The notes under the pieces: model-generated
Database searches by the model: none
What the model was told of the DNA's origin: nothing
What the model saw: only the letters and a program-made list of their open reading frames with translations
Shown here: piece after piece, positions 1 to 11,207 of the stretch
How the letters are laid out: the number at the start of each line of letters is the position of its first letter
Numbering within the stretch: position 1 is the first letter of the stretch
Position numbers and translations under genes: made by a program
From: Adineta vaga
Taxonomy: Eukaryota; Rotifera
Direction: 5' to 3'
DNA: 64,000 nucleotides
Assembly (NCBI GenBank): GCA_021613535.1
Contig: CP075493.1
Location: 7,812,001 to 7,876,000 of the forward strand

Positions 1-567
1 TGCATACATATACGACAAATAAGAAAATGGATCACCAGGATAACCTGGCCAAGGAAAGGCGATTTTTTGTCTTTTATCTTTCATTCGTCGATTTTGAAAC
101 CAAACCTATTAAACATATGAAATTATATGTATTACATGAAAATAAGCAACTATTTTTCTTACTTTAATTGTAGATTCTGCTAGTTGTAATTCTGCTGCAA
201 GTTCACAACGTCTTGGTCGACTAACATAATTTTCTCGAAGAAATTCTTTTTCAAGTCTTGCCAATTGTTCACGTGAAAATGCTGTTCGATATCGACGAAT
301 ATTATCATCATTAAGATTGGAAGAGGAATTATTATTATTATTGTTATTAGTATTATTATGAGAATGAGAATGATGATGATGTAGATTAACTAAACTATTC
401 GGCGTATTGTTTGAATCGTCTATAAAATTAAAATAAATGAATATATATATGTATATATTCATAGTAAAACTTTTCTCCTTACCATTATCATCAGAAAAGA
501 TCTCATCGTGAAACATTCTCGAACTACTTGCTAATAGATATGTCGATGGATTACTACTACCTAACAT
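1..567 (-). CDS. eve: Even-skipped/Evx homeodomain transcription factor, 3' end missing
   Basis: Homeodomain transcription factor of the Even-skipped/Evx family, normally a nuclear patterning regulator, often a repressor. Exons on the minus strand: 560..483 (or an ATG-initiated 567..483), 419..163 and 105..1, with introns of 63 bp and 57 bp. The homeodomain runs from RRYRTAF through [20 protein letters not shown], then after the intron [14 protein letters not shown], with W, F, N and R of recognition helix 3 all present. The RRYRTAF start and the KDKRQK end are Eve hallmarks. The intron splits the homeodomain between K46 and V47. A low-complexity region rich in Asn, His and Ser precedes the domain. 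The protein continues off the left edge after a Pro- and Tyr-containing stretch. The in-frame ATG at 567 could start it, but a splice acceptor at 562..561 matches the phase of an upstream exon near 1.7 kb, listed separately. Family call is firm; the N-terminus is not. Confidence 0.93.
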
Positions 568-603
568 TATCAAATGAAAGATTCGATTATCAATAGCAGA
601 CAA

Positions 604-1670
604 AATCTTTTTCTCTTTTTCTTTTTTCTCTTCTTCGTTCTATCCATAATGATAGGAGAGAAAGAGAAAAAGCAATTCGATTGGTTTGTATCAATAGAGA
701 AAAAGAAAAATTAACAATAACTGGCCAAAGAAGAAGAAGAGAGAAAGAGAGCAAATAATTGCTAATATCATTAAATATAGAATGAACGTGAGGTGTGAAC
801 AATGAAAAGCATAATTAACAATTTACTTCTTCTTCTTCTTTTCGAAAAGCTTCGAACGAATGTAAACAGATAAGACTTTGCATGAACAATTACAGGATGA
901 GACAATTTATAAATACAAAAATAAAACTAAGTCGAACATAAATGTCGTTGATGATTCCCTTCTTCAATAGAAAGAAATATTCGATCCGATACGATTAATT
1001 GGTTGAATACAACCAAACTAATAACTACTCCGCCCTTTCAACAAACGTTTGTGTCTCTTTTCATAGAAACATCTCTATATATGTTCATAGACACGCGATG
1101 TTTAGTTGTACCCATTTTACATTTTCAAGGGTCAATAAATATACACACACACACATACACACATGCAAATGACCATCATCTCATGGCCGGCAGTCACAAA
1201 CATCGAATGTCGTTAATCAATGATAGATAATCACACGTTTTCACATGACCCTTTGCTTAACGAACGATTTAAACAAATCGTTTTTTTGTTGTCAATTTAA
1301 TATGCTTATTAAAGGTGTCAATTGATTAAATAAATCTTTATGTTTGTAGAAAGAACATTTCTCTAACATTATAAATTGCTCATTAGAGAAATCTATAAAT
1401 ATTGTCTTTCTACTAGTTCTGCTGTTTTATTTTTATGAGAGAAGGAAAGATATTGCACGATGTGATAACAGAGTTTGAAGTTTCTCGATTAGTGTCTATT
1501 ATTAGAGAACATGTTATTGTCAATTGATGCCGACGAACAGGTCTCATCTAACAGATCGACCATCTGTCTGAGACTCTCATAATAGTACCTTTTTTCTCTT
1601 AAATATTGAGATGTACTATTTATAAGACACCACTATGAAAAAAGGTCAAGTTAGAAAATGAGAAACTTAC
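604..1670. other. Noncoding stretch upstream of even-skipped exon 2 (putative intron 1)
   Basis: AT-rich sequence with a GA/CT-rich purine tract at about 605-760 and a short CA repeat at about 1141-1164. Small open frames here lack splice context and read through low complexity. No gene is supported. If the exon at 1671-1731 is real, this is mostly intron. Confidence 0.5.
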
Positions 1671-1731
1671 CATTGTTGAAAAAAGAAAATTCGTCACTAT
1701 CTTGATGATGTTTTTGTTTGAAAATACCCAT
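1671..1731 (-). CDS. Candidate first coding exon of the even-skipped gene
   Basis: A 61-nt minus-strand exon opens with ATG at 1731, encodes MGIFKQKHHQDSDEFSFFNN and ends in phase 1 just before a good donor, GTAAGT, at 1670. Splicing to the acceptor TTAG at 562..561 restores a Gly codon and keeps the even-skipped frame, with an intron of about 1.1 kb. This would explain why the downstream exon has a phase-compatible acceptor beside its own ATG. The evidence is phase and splice sites only, because the N-terminus of Eve proteins is not conserved. The alternative is a start at the ATG at 567. Confidence 0.5.
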
Positions 1732-4311
1732 ACTACTTCTTATGTTCAGTAAAATGATGATTTTATGATTTAAAATGAATAACGTATGTGTTTTTATGCG
1801 ATGAAATGTATTTTTCTTCTCTTTACATTCTTAATCTTCTGATTCGTTCTTATTTTCAAATGATATTCAACACCAATCACACTCATTGAGGTGCGATCTG
1901 TTTTTCTATGACTAGCAATAACCATTTTTCGCATGGCTAATTCTTATTTTCTCTGCCGCATGATTATAACTATCATAAAACTGTTTAATTGCTATAGATA
2001 AATTCATGAAGAAAGTCAAAGATCTTGAAAAATAATTAAATAATCTTGTGATGTCTTTTTGTGCAAATTAATCAAAATTATCGTGTTAAATATCATGTTT
2101 CTTTTTCTGCATCATTTCATATCCTTTTGAAATGATAATTTTTGAACATTTTCTAACATCTACATCTATAGATTCACATATGTACGTATTAAAATTCTCA
2201 AGAGTGATCAGAGAAATGAAAATAATAACAAAGAGAAAAGTTTGATGACGATTAACACGTTTTAGTCAAGAGTCGTTACACATTTCAATCAAAGTAGTTA
2301 CATTCGGGATGCAATGACATGTGTTATGTTGTGATTGCTTGATTACATCGAATTGAACAAAAACGAAAGATCAAAAAGAGAGGCATTCATGGTGACAAAC
2401 CTTGAAAAGAATATGATACCATCATTTTTATGAGTTGACTTACGTCACACGGTAAGAAAACGATGCTGACCTAGTTTCTTGGCAAGTATATACTTGTTCA
2501 TACGCATCCGTTAGATTAAAATAGTTGACAAATCTTTCTTTGATCAAATATATGATAGGGATCAAAACATCAACATGTCGTGTATACGATCAAACGAACG
2601 ACACAGATCATAAATCACTATGCTCATCTTCATTATCTAGAGAAAATGAAATTCACATATTAGTTTTTATTTCTTCTCTTGTCTTCTTTGGAATAGTGTG
2701 CCGCCCACGATAGACTAATAAGATAAGGGAAACGAAAGCGGCATTCGCACGATTCGCTTACCTGCAAATTAACAAAATCAAGTGTATTCTATATGAAGAA
2801 TGATGTGTAACCGTTTCGCTTGTATGAATAGATAAAGATGAATTACATATATATGTTCTACTGCCTTTCTTTAGATAAGTTAATTTGTAAAAATCAGTAT
2901 TAGAAAAGTTCATATTCATTCTTATATTAACAGATGATAACCTTTTGTATGAAATGAAATTTGATTTTGTGACATTATGTATATGATTACGAATTTAAAG
3001 AACATCTTTATTATAGACTATTGAAAGAACATAGAACTCTCCAAGTATCGTACTGAAGTATATGAAAAGTGACAAATCAATATCACTCTGATCTTAGTCA
3101 CATTGTTGTATGATGAACTGAAATTTGAAAAAAAATGTTTTTTTTCCTATATCAACAGATACATTGTCTATTGCACAAATCGACAATACCAACTTTTTAA
3201 TCATTCAACGTGAATAAACTATCGATAATTTACTTATATTTTTCTCTATCATGAGTTCATTAAAAGACAAAATTTGAATATATTATCTGTAGAAATCGAC
3301 CAAATTCACAATAGATAATAAATGCAAAAAATTTTCTTTATATGTAATGAGACAACAGAAAGAAAGTTTTGTCATATGATACAATAAAACCTCTATTAAT
3401 GAACATCTCAAATAGATCTCCGTAAGTTGAGTACTTTTCAATTCTCTCCCTGTATATGAAACAAGAAGATTAGATAAATAGAGTATATAAAATAAAGCGC
3501 TAACAAGTCAATTCGTTGTAAGAGAGTTTCTTATATGTATGAAAGAGACAGATCAATGAAATGAGTGAAAGGGTTTTATAATAGAAAATAACGAGAACGT
3601 TCGATATTATACATTTACTAAGTGATAACTGAGATTATACATAATAATAATTTTTGATTCATTTTCTTGTCCAATTGGATAAATGCTTAATATTAATAGT
3701 TTAAAGATGAAAATGTTCTTATCAATTTATGAACAATCACGCTTTAGTTTATTTTAAAAAAGGTTTTTACTGAATGAATAATGCATCAGATATAAATAGT
3801 TTTAATGATGAATATGAAATTCATTATCTCTTTCTTCATAAGTTGCTCGTATTGAGAGATCAGGTTTTCATTGAAAAGTAGATTCAAATTTAAGATTGAA
3901 TATTTTGTCTGCTGATAGAACTACAATGAAAAACGAATTTTATTTTTGTTCTTCTCTGTTCGATTACCATTTTGGAAAAAAATGAATTGTAGATCATATT
4001 TTTTGTTCTATAGGAAGAAATGTTTTATTGTATAGCGTTATAGCTCTATATAGATCAACTGACATCTAGCGCCATCTTAAATAATATTGCAAAAAATGTT
4101 TCTTCGAAAAATACCCTAACAAATCATAATTTTACAAAATCTTTCATTTAAAATTTTCACTTCACTCTAAATCAATTATAATCAATCTCTCAATCTTTTA
4201 ACTAGCAAACAAACAATATCAGCAGCCACACTTCCAATTATTGACCTAGTGATATCCTATTGGGAATCGATATAAAAAACAACAAAATAACACGTAGCTA
4301 ATATCTTTCCA
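1732..4311. other. Gene-free region between even-skipped and BRD7/9
   Basis: About 2.6 kb of AT-rich DNA lying upstream of two divergently transcribed genes. No coding exon with paired splice sites or recognisable protein was found. An open frame at 2525-2713 is short and resembles nothing. The region is the natural place for even-skipped control elements, but no specific site can be named from sequence alone. Confidence 0.5.
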
Positions 4312-6204
4312 ATGTTTTGCCGTGGTACTAAACGACCACGTTTTAGTTTTGGTGGTCATCCTGTTTTCGAACATGACGATTCATCGAATCATTCGGGTCT
4401 TGGTATGCCCGATTATGAAGAAGATTCTTCATCTCAACAACTTATTACAACAACAAATAATTCCGATCTAAATTTTCTCAACGGCCAATTCGGTCAAGAT
4501 CGACCACGACGTGCACCAAAATCACTGACAAAAGTTCATCAAGAAGATAATACAAATTTAAATGCATGTCTTGATCATCTTCTAAGAATTGTTTCACGAA
4601 AAGATAAAGAAGGTTTTTTTCAATATCCTGTTACTGATCAAGTAAATAATCTATCTAGATAAATACAAAATATTTTTATATTATTTGTTTAGCTTGCACC
4701 TGGCTATTCAACCATCATTGCCCGTCCAATGGATTTTTCTACAATGAAAAAGAAAATCAGTCAAGATGAATATTATAATATACTTGAATTTCGAGCAGAT
4801 TTTGAATTAATGTGTGAAAATGCCATGAAATACAATCGTCCTGAAACGATCTATTGGCAAGCTGCAAAGAAACTTCTCGCAACTGGAAGTAAATTAATGC
4901 ACAAAGATAAATTACTTAGTTTTCGTCGTAGTTTGGAATGTTTTTCACGTTTAACTGAACGTCAATTAGGTTTTCGTATTGATACTTTACCTCATACAAC
5001 AGACGAACAGATAAGTAGTTCAACTGAACAATTTGATTCATCTTCAACTGATCATGATCATCTTTCATCCATAAGCATAAGTCAAGCATGTTCACAACGA
5101 AAACCCAAATTGATATTGAAATTACCGAAATTTTGTGAGAAAATTCCAGCTGTAATACCTGATGAGGAAGATGAAGAAGAATTTTCTCCCGAAGATATTC
5201 TTCAACAAGCAAAACAAGCTGCTCTATGTGCACGAGAAAAATTAAATTTACGTCAAACGATATGTTCATATACATTAACATATCAACGTGTCAATAGTAA
5301 AACATCATTACGTTATGTTAATCAAGATGATTGTTCTCAACAGACTATTACACTTGGTGAATCAAATGCTTTATCATCTCATGAAAAAACATCTATTTCA
5401 TCAACATTACCAGTTGTTAATGGAACTGAAAAACAAAATTATTTAACATCAAAACATTTTCTAGAAAATGGACCATTCTCATCGAATGCATCACAATGTG
5501 ATTCAACATTTTCATCAATACCAAAAGAAGAATTGGATTTATTGATACATACGTATGGAAGTGAATTTTCAGCACAATATGCCGTATCATTGATGGATTA
5601 TGTTAAAGATGCAGGAGATCTAGCTTTAGCTTATGTTGATAGATTTTTATCGGTATTGACAAATGGTGAACATGATAATTTTATTATGAAGAAACGAGAA
5701 AAACAACCAAAAGTCGAAGAAACAGAAAATAAAACAGAAGAGACAGAAGCAGCTAATAATGGTAAGAAATTAACGAATGTCTGTATTAATTCAGTATCAG
5801 TAGCGAAGGTTATATTTAAATAATGATGATTGATGTCTTTTCCTGTAAATTTGTATGCCAGAGGACATAAGCAAAAGTCTTCAATAGAACAGTTACTTTT
5901 CAGTTACTCCTATCATCATTTCTTTGTATACTTAGTTCAATCAAGTGATTTAACAATAAATACTTCGTTGCATCAAATCAAACAAGAACCAACAACCGAT
6001 GAAAGTTCAACATTTGAAATGCAATATCATCAACCACATCAAGAATTACCAATGATTAAACAAGAGCAGCACCAGGAACAGACAAATGAATATGATCTCG
6101 CTGAAAAAATGCTTTTCAATATTAATGATATTCCACAAATATCTAATGGAACCGATCAACCAATCTCATCTGAAACTATCCATCATAATTGGCATGATAC
6201 ATAA
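4312..6204 (+). CDS. BRD7/9: BRD7/BRD9-type bromodomain protein
   Basis: Acetyl-lysine reader homologous to BRD7 and BRD9, subunits of PBAF and non-canonical BAF chromatin remodelling complexes. Exons 4312..4641, 4693..5761 and 5936..6204 give about 555 residues, with phases 0 and 1 closing correctly; human BRD9 is about 600. The bromodomain spans about residues 80-190: the intron falls between TDQ and LAPGYSTIIARPMDFSTM, followed by FRADFELMCENAMKYNRP, where the Asn-Arg-Pro contains the acetyl-lysine-binding Asn. Downstream sequence includes the DUF3512-like region typical of BRD7/9 and an acidic segment near DEEDEEEF. The C-terminal exon is rich in Gln, Glu and His. The extreme N-terminus is shorter and less basic than in vertebrates. 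BRD7 and BRD9 cannot be told apart here; a single ancestral gene is expected in many invertebrates. Confidence 0.92.
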
Positions 6205-6427
6205 CAATGATTCAAGATTTAATACTGTACAAACGAATTTCTATTTGTTTTCTTTTCTCTTATGTAAAGCTATCAAAAGTTAGGGACAATAAGTGATTCC
6301 TAAATGTAAATGAATCTATTTTTCAGATTGAATTCTATGACGTCAAATTCAATGAAGTGATTTTTGTTGTTTATTTTTAGATCCTTTCAGAGAACCTTTT
6401 AGTTTTTCATTCTTGTGCAATCGCAAA

Positions 6428-7162
6428 ATGTCGAAATCTGGTCAAACACTTCGAATTCCACCAGTAAGTTATTCAGTTGAACTAAATATTTTTCTTTACA
6501 ATTATCTTAATATAGATTCGTCCTATCCCTGAATTTGTTGGTGGAAATGAATGGGCTGTACCAGCTTTTAATCCAAAAGATTTTGGTGAACTTCAAAAAC
6601 AGATTATGACAAATTTAATCTATTATCAATCAAACTATGGAGCCGTTGCAGTAGTATTTCTTTTATTAGTCGCGTACGAGAAGTTTTCTTTGTTTCTTGT
6701 TTAAAATCTTTTGTATTTCGAATATTTAGCTTTTTTCGCCCAACAGCAATTATTTTTGGTCTTATTGTCGTTGCCGCTCTCCTTGCTGGTTTCGTTTATG
6801 CAACTCGTCAAAATATCAGCTTACCACCCTTTTTACACGATCGTCCGATTCTTATTCTTGCTATTCTCTTGATTAGTGCTTTTATGATTACGCGATTGTT
6901 CGGAACCGTTCTCGTTTTTCTCATTGGTATTGCTTTTCCATTAGCAGGTAATTAATTGCAAGCATTTTCTTTTTTATTCGATCTATTCTTTTTTTTAGGC
7001 ATCATTGCTCATGCAGTTGTTCGTAAGCCAACATTACAAAATAAAGCCGAAGATACTGCTGAAAATCTTTCATTACAATCAACACCCATGGGTCTTTTAC
7101 TTGGTTGGTTAGGTGCCAAAGCAGCTGCTAAGGAATCAACACCGACAATCAAACGCAAATAG
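6428..7162 (+). CDS. PRA1-family (ARL6IP5/PRAF2-like) membrane protein
   Basis: PRA1/Yip3-family protein of ER and Golgi membranes, related to ARL6IP5 (JWA) and PRAF2, which bind Rab GTPases or transporters and influence trafficking. Exons 6428..6463, 6516..6673, 6730..6947 and 6999..7162 encode 191 residues, close to the family length. Introns are 51-56 bp, one with the donor GTACGA. Diagnostic segments are NLIYYQSNY before the first hydrophobic block and TPMGLLLGWLG near the C-terminus, matching the TPMGLLL signature of the ARL6IP5/PRAF2 branch. Four hydrophobic stretches form the two hairpins expected of the family. The start codon lies 223 bp after the BRD7/9 stop on the same strand, and a pyrimidine-rich 3' splice site (TTTTTAG at about 6379) lies between them, so cotranscription with trans-splicing is possible. 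Confidence 0.9.
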
Positions 7163-7644
7163 ATATTTCAAGTCATGAAATGAACCAGTTCATTCGTTTT
7201 TCGTTATGCTCCTTTACTTTTTCTTAGTCATGTGGCCTTTTTTCGATATATTTGGTGATCTGTTCTTCTTCTTTTCTTTATGTGTGTGTTAGGGTGCATT
7301 CATTTATGGTGCTAGAAGGGTGCTTTTCGTGTGCAATTATTTTTCTCCTCCTCTCATATTCAGGCATTAACTGTAGACGTTTTATTTTCTCCGAAAGATC
7401 TTTTTGTGTGTTTAGAGAATTTTTCTTGTTAGAAATGTTTGTTTAACATGATAAAACAAAACAAGAAATATGATGAAATTGATAGTTTTGAGTGAATATG
7501 AAAAGTGACACTTACATTAGAACTGAATTGAGAAGAATGCGCGAAAAGAATGTTACTATAGTCAGTATTATTCCAGGAACATTTTATTTATAAATCTTAG
7601 TTGAAAAAATATCACACGAAAAACGCAAAATTACAATTATTTGT
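7163..7644. other. Convergent 3' flanks
   Basis: The PRA1-family gene and the minus-strand YqcI/YcgG-like gene end towards each other here. The sequence is T-rich on the left and AT-rich on the right. No exon is seen; it probably holds both 3' untranslated regions. Confidence 0.5.
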
Positions 7645-9595
7645 TTATAACCACCATTCAATAATATCATCCAAATCGTTACTCAATGGTCTGATTATAT
7701 CGTGAGCTGGTGGATAATAAATTGTCGGTCGAATTGGATAGTCTCTACCATGATCTCGAAAAGCCACTCGAATTTTATCTCGAGTTGTTATGGGTTGGGA
7801 CCAATTCGTTTCCGGTGTATCATCAGGTAGATTATGTCGAAGAAATGAAAGTTCAGGTTGAAAGAGAATATGACAAAACTTTTTCGCACCATGTGCATAA
7901 CGTGGATGAGTTTCTGGATAGTGTGGTGCGAATGTTGTAATAAAGAAAGTAATACGATCGAATTCAAATACCCAACCCTTCTGGCCAATACGTGAAGGTG
8001 TAACACTCATACAATGTCGTTTCGCTGGATCATGATCCGAAAGAAAACGAAGAATTTTCTTCAAGATTTGTCCGAAATCCTACCATAATCTACGAATAAG
8101 AACTTATTGATGAACAAATGTATTGCTTACTTCAAGAGTTTCTGTTAAATCATTATGTGGAATTTCAATAACATAACCATCGATTGATGTTTCTTTTACG
8201 AATGCACAGAAAAGAACGAAACTTGGTAATAATCTAAATGAGAATGTAAAATTATTTATTAGAATTAAAATGTCTTTTAATTGCTATTTTACCGTTCACA
8301 ATTATCGTCGATTGAGATGGTATCTAGCCAATGAGGTGCATTCCAACATTTTGCTCGTTTTGCGAATATACAATCGGATTTATTCTGAATTCGATGAAAT
8401 TCATGAAATAAAGATGATTGACTGGCATTGAGATGATGTTCGAATAGAATTTGTTTCGCATGACTAATCAGTAGATATATATATATATATTATTAGGAAT
8501 CAAATTTAGTACATACTCGACTACTGTTTTTGAAATTTCATGATCATTGGTCGTTAAATTAATTTTCTCTTTTGATGATTGTGATGATGAATTACGTTTT
8601 TCAAGAAGATAAAGTGCTCCTAAAATAAACTTTTTACTTTTAGATATCTTTTTTTAAGACTGAATATTTTGTTTTTTTATTAATATAATACAACTACATT
8701 CTCATATATCAGATAGAGATTTCAATTTTCTGTTTATTTTTTGCATCGCTTTGTTTTTGTTGCTGTAACTTCGATGGTTTTTTTAGTCACCATTGTTGTT
8801 GTTGTTGCTGCTTCTGTCGATGGAATAAAAGATGCTGATTTTTGACCAATAGGTGTTTCATATCGAATATTTCCATGAAGCTCTAATTTCTGTTGACAAT
8901 ATTCAATAATATCATCGGATATATATTCACAGATTAGATCGAAGGCATGTTCTTCATCTTCCACATGTTTTCTCAATCGATCAATTCGATCACGAAACCA
9001 TTGCATTAATTTTTCTTCGTTCAATTTAACAAGACATTTTTCTCGATCAATATCACAGATGCAAATAAGTTTATCGAGAATGAAATCATCATCCAATAGT
9101 AATTGTTTCAATGAATCATTTATCAATGTTGCTAATGATAGAAAATCTTTTCGAGCATCTGACCAAATTGAAGGTAAAAGAAGAAAGATTAAATTAATTG
9201 GAGTAACTATATACAACGATCCATCGGGTACGACATGTTGATCATTAATAAACCAACTTGAATGTGAACGAGTACATCGTGTAACTTCAAAAATTGTTTT
9301 TGATTGTTGATCAATAGCATAGGATTGAGTTTGTTTTGTACGAGGATGACTGAGTTGAATAAAATGTAATTGTTCATAGTTTACTGGTACAAGACGTTTA
9401 TCGACAATTAAAACACGATCAGGGATTATGGTAGATGAAGACATCTGAAAATGAGGAAATGAAAAACTTACCAAGAAGAAGAAGAGCAGCTAGTATTGAT
9501 TTGATATTTATATGAATGGCGAGAACAAGAAATAGAGCTAATGAAGTTAGTCGTAATCCTGCGACCACATTATCTGGTAATACAAGTTTGTACAT
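7645..9595 (-). CDS. Membrane-anchored YqcI/YcgG (GntA-like) family protein
   Basis: Exons 9595..9472, 8619..8517, 8463..8293, 8233..8131 and 8079..7645 give 311 residues with all phases closing. The N-terminal exon encodes a hydrophobic segment (about residues 14-48) that continues across the splice as LLLL-GALYLLEKR, which strongly supports the long intron 1. The remainder resembles the YqcI/YcgG family: a Cys-containing motif CIFAKRAKCWNAPHW near the start, FVLFCAF, then GWVFEFDRITFFITTFAPHY, a His-Pro segment, and KFCHILFQPELSF followed by a basic helix with RDKIRVAFRDHGRDYP. Some bacterial members (GntA) are heme-dependent N-hydroxylases, so an oxidative role is possible but unproven. 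The family is mainly bacterial and fungal as far as I know, which makes horizontal acquisition a fair hypothesis. Intron 1 (9471..8620) holds RNASEH2B. Family assignment is from remembered motifs and needs a profile search. Confidence 0.6.
8734..9444 (-). CDS. RNASEH2B: Ribonuclease H2 subunit B, nested in an intron
   Basis: Non-catalytic subunit B of RNase H2, the nuclear complex that removes ribonucleotides from DNA and RNA strands of hybrids. Single exon of 236 residues; human RNASEH2B is about 312. The triple-barrel and wHTH signature HSSWFINDQHVVPDGSLYIV followed by TPINLIFLLLPSI matches the human SWFINQS..TPVDPLFLLL block. The C-terminus is rich in Thr and Lys and lacks an obvious PIP box of the vertebrate type. 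The ATG at 9444 directly follows a TTTTCAG splice acceptor, 27 bp downstream of the donor of the host gene at 9471, too short for a normal intron. That arrangement suits spliced-leader addition. The gene sits wholly inside intron 1 of the YqcI/YcgG-like gene, on the same strand. Confidence 0.9.
   Translation of the reverse strand: MSSSTIIPDRVLIVDKRLVPVNYEQLHFIQLSHPRTKQTQSYAIDQQSKTIFEVTRCTRSHSSWFINDQHVVPDGSLYIVTPINLIFLLLPSIWSDARKDFLSLATLINDSLKQLLLDDDFILDKLICICDIDREKCLVKLNEEKLMQWFRDRIDRLRKHVEDEEHAFDLICEYISDDIIEYCQQKLELHGNIRYETPIGQKSASFIPSTEAATTTTMVTKKTIEVTATKTKRCKK
9445..9446 (-). promoter_or_regulatory. Putative trans-splice acceptor of RNASEH2B
   Basis: CATTTTCAG lies immediately before the ATG at 9444. 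The only upstream donor is 27 bp away, too near for an ordinary intron and in the wrong phase. Confidence 0.5.
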
Positions 9596-10621
9596 ATCTG
9601 AAACGATTGTTTAAATCTCTGAATAGCCATTCATCTTAATCTCATGAAACTTGAAACTTTATTCTATGAGTGATTCACGTCAGCTATTAAACCAATAGAA
9701 ATACTTTCTTATAAACTAGCAAAATATCGTCTATACCACTATGCCATTCGAAAGTCTTAAAAATAACCCACAAATATATGTTTATCAATATAATATCAAA
9801 CAGCGATCATCATCTTTTTAGATTTGGATAAAAATACAATGAACATATTTTGCACAAGTACAGGTGGTATATTCTGGAACAATTTGGTAAAGAATTATTT
9901 CTCACTTTTCTCTTTCAAAATTATGATAATCTCAAACTGATTGATTGAGTATTGAATAAGATATAGAAATAATAAACTTGAAGTGTTGCAGGCCAATAGA
10001 TGTCACTTTATTCACTTCTAAAAACAACCGATATTTTTCGAGAGAGAAAAGGGAAGCAAAAAATAATTAAGAAGAACACTGATAGTCTTGATACATATCA
10101 AATTAAAACAAATATTTATATGAATATCTTTGAATAGTATATGATCGTGCTGTTTGCGTACGAAGAAGTAACAAAATGTTAATCATAAATTATTGAAGTT
10201 TTATTACCATACAGCCTTATAACCGAAAGAAACTCATTCTATACGATGCATACAGATATATATAATATGGTTAATACGAGCAATAAAACTACGTTATAGT
10301 CGATATTTTTGATCTTTGTTTACTTCCGAAAAATCACGTCAAAACTGTCATTCATTCGAACTCAGACGTTTTGAGTAGTTCGTGGTCTGATTAAGAAATG
10401 AATAATAGGTCATTCTTGAAGAACACATGGAATAAACCTGGATATGTAAATATAAACTTTTTTTTTTATTAATAATTATGGGAGAAAAAGTGGGCGAAGC
10501 AATCGGTATAAATATACGCTGAGTATATTGCCATGGATCATCACTAATCGTACTAAAAGAAAGTGAAAAGAGAAACCCATACGTATATCAACAAATAGAA
10601 AGAATACTATTAATAGTTCAG
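9596..10621. other. Gene-poor spacer before the claudin-like pair
   Basis: AT-rich, with no coding exon that can be defended. It should contain the promoter of the YqcI/YcgG-like gene and the start of the first claudin-like gene. A short ATG-led segment at 10479-10490 is in the right phase to be its first exon, but its donor would be GTGGGC, which is weak. Confidence 0.4.
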
Positions 10622-11207
10622 ATTGTACCACTCATTGCCGGTGTTATTTTAAGTATCACCTTTATATTCTACATTGTTAGTAACGCCGTACCAGAATGGT
10701 ATGTAATATCTTTTAAATTAAAATGAACGAAAACTAACAAATGCTTAATATTATTATTTTTCGTTCCGTAGAAGCAAACAATCTAATGAATCTGTTTCAC
10801 GAAAAATTGGTCTATGGCAATTTTGTTTTTCCATTTACGACGATTCCAATTGCGATTCTGTAGAATGTTCATCGAACAATGGTAATGCTGGTCTCTGTAG
10901 TAGAATAGTTGCTGGGCGAGCTTTCATGACATTGGCTTGTATTTTGTCTGGAATCTGTACCATATGTCTATTTATATGTGCAGTATTGGGTGAGAATGTC
11001 CATCGACTAGTACTTGTTGGAAGTGAAATTCTCGCGTTCGTTTGTGTGATCTTGGGCATCATCGGCGTTGGAGTTGGTGGTAGTATTTCGACACTGCTTA
11101 GCGGAAATGGAATTCAATACTCTTTTGGGGCAGCTGCAATTATAGGTGTTATTGCGATTATTATCAACTTAGCTGGTGCTATTCTGACATTATTCATCAA
11201 ACAATAA
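10622..11207 (+). CDS. Claudin-like tetraspan protein, copy 1 (5' end unresolved)
   Basis: Four-helix membrane protein of the PMP22/claudin type, a group forming or regulating cell contacts. Exons 10622..10698 and 10775..11207 are clearly homologous to the next gene downstream. After the first helix comes the claudin signature GLW..C with further Cys residues, then three hydrophobic helices, including GRAFMTLACILSG and GIIGVGVGGSI. Two oddities stand out. No start codon is visible in frame: an acceptor TTCAG precedes 10622, so a first exon must lie upstream. Also, splicing at the acceptor homologous to copy 2 (TAG at 10769..10771) gives TG+A, a stop. Using AAG three bases on (10772..10774) gives TG+C and an open frame, but turns the first Trp of the W-GLW-C-C motif into Cys. 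It could be functional through this shift, or a decaying copy. Confidence 0.7.

Noticed and set aside
1141-1164. CA repeat considered as a telomere-like or CRISPR-like array
   Set aside because: A plain short dinucleotide repeat with no spacers.
4916-5281. Minus-strand frame of about 120 codons
   Set aside because: Antisense to the BRD7/9 exon 2, low similarity to anything.
7710-8006. Frames antisense to and overlapping the YqcI/YcgG-like exon
   Set aside because: They shadow a well-supported coding exon in other frames.
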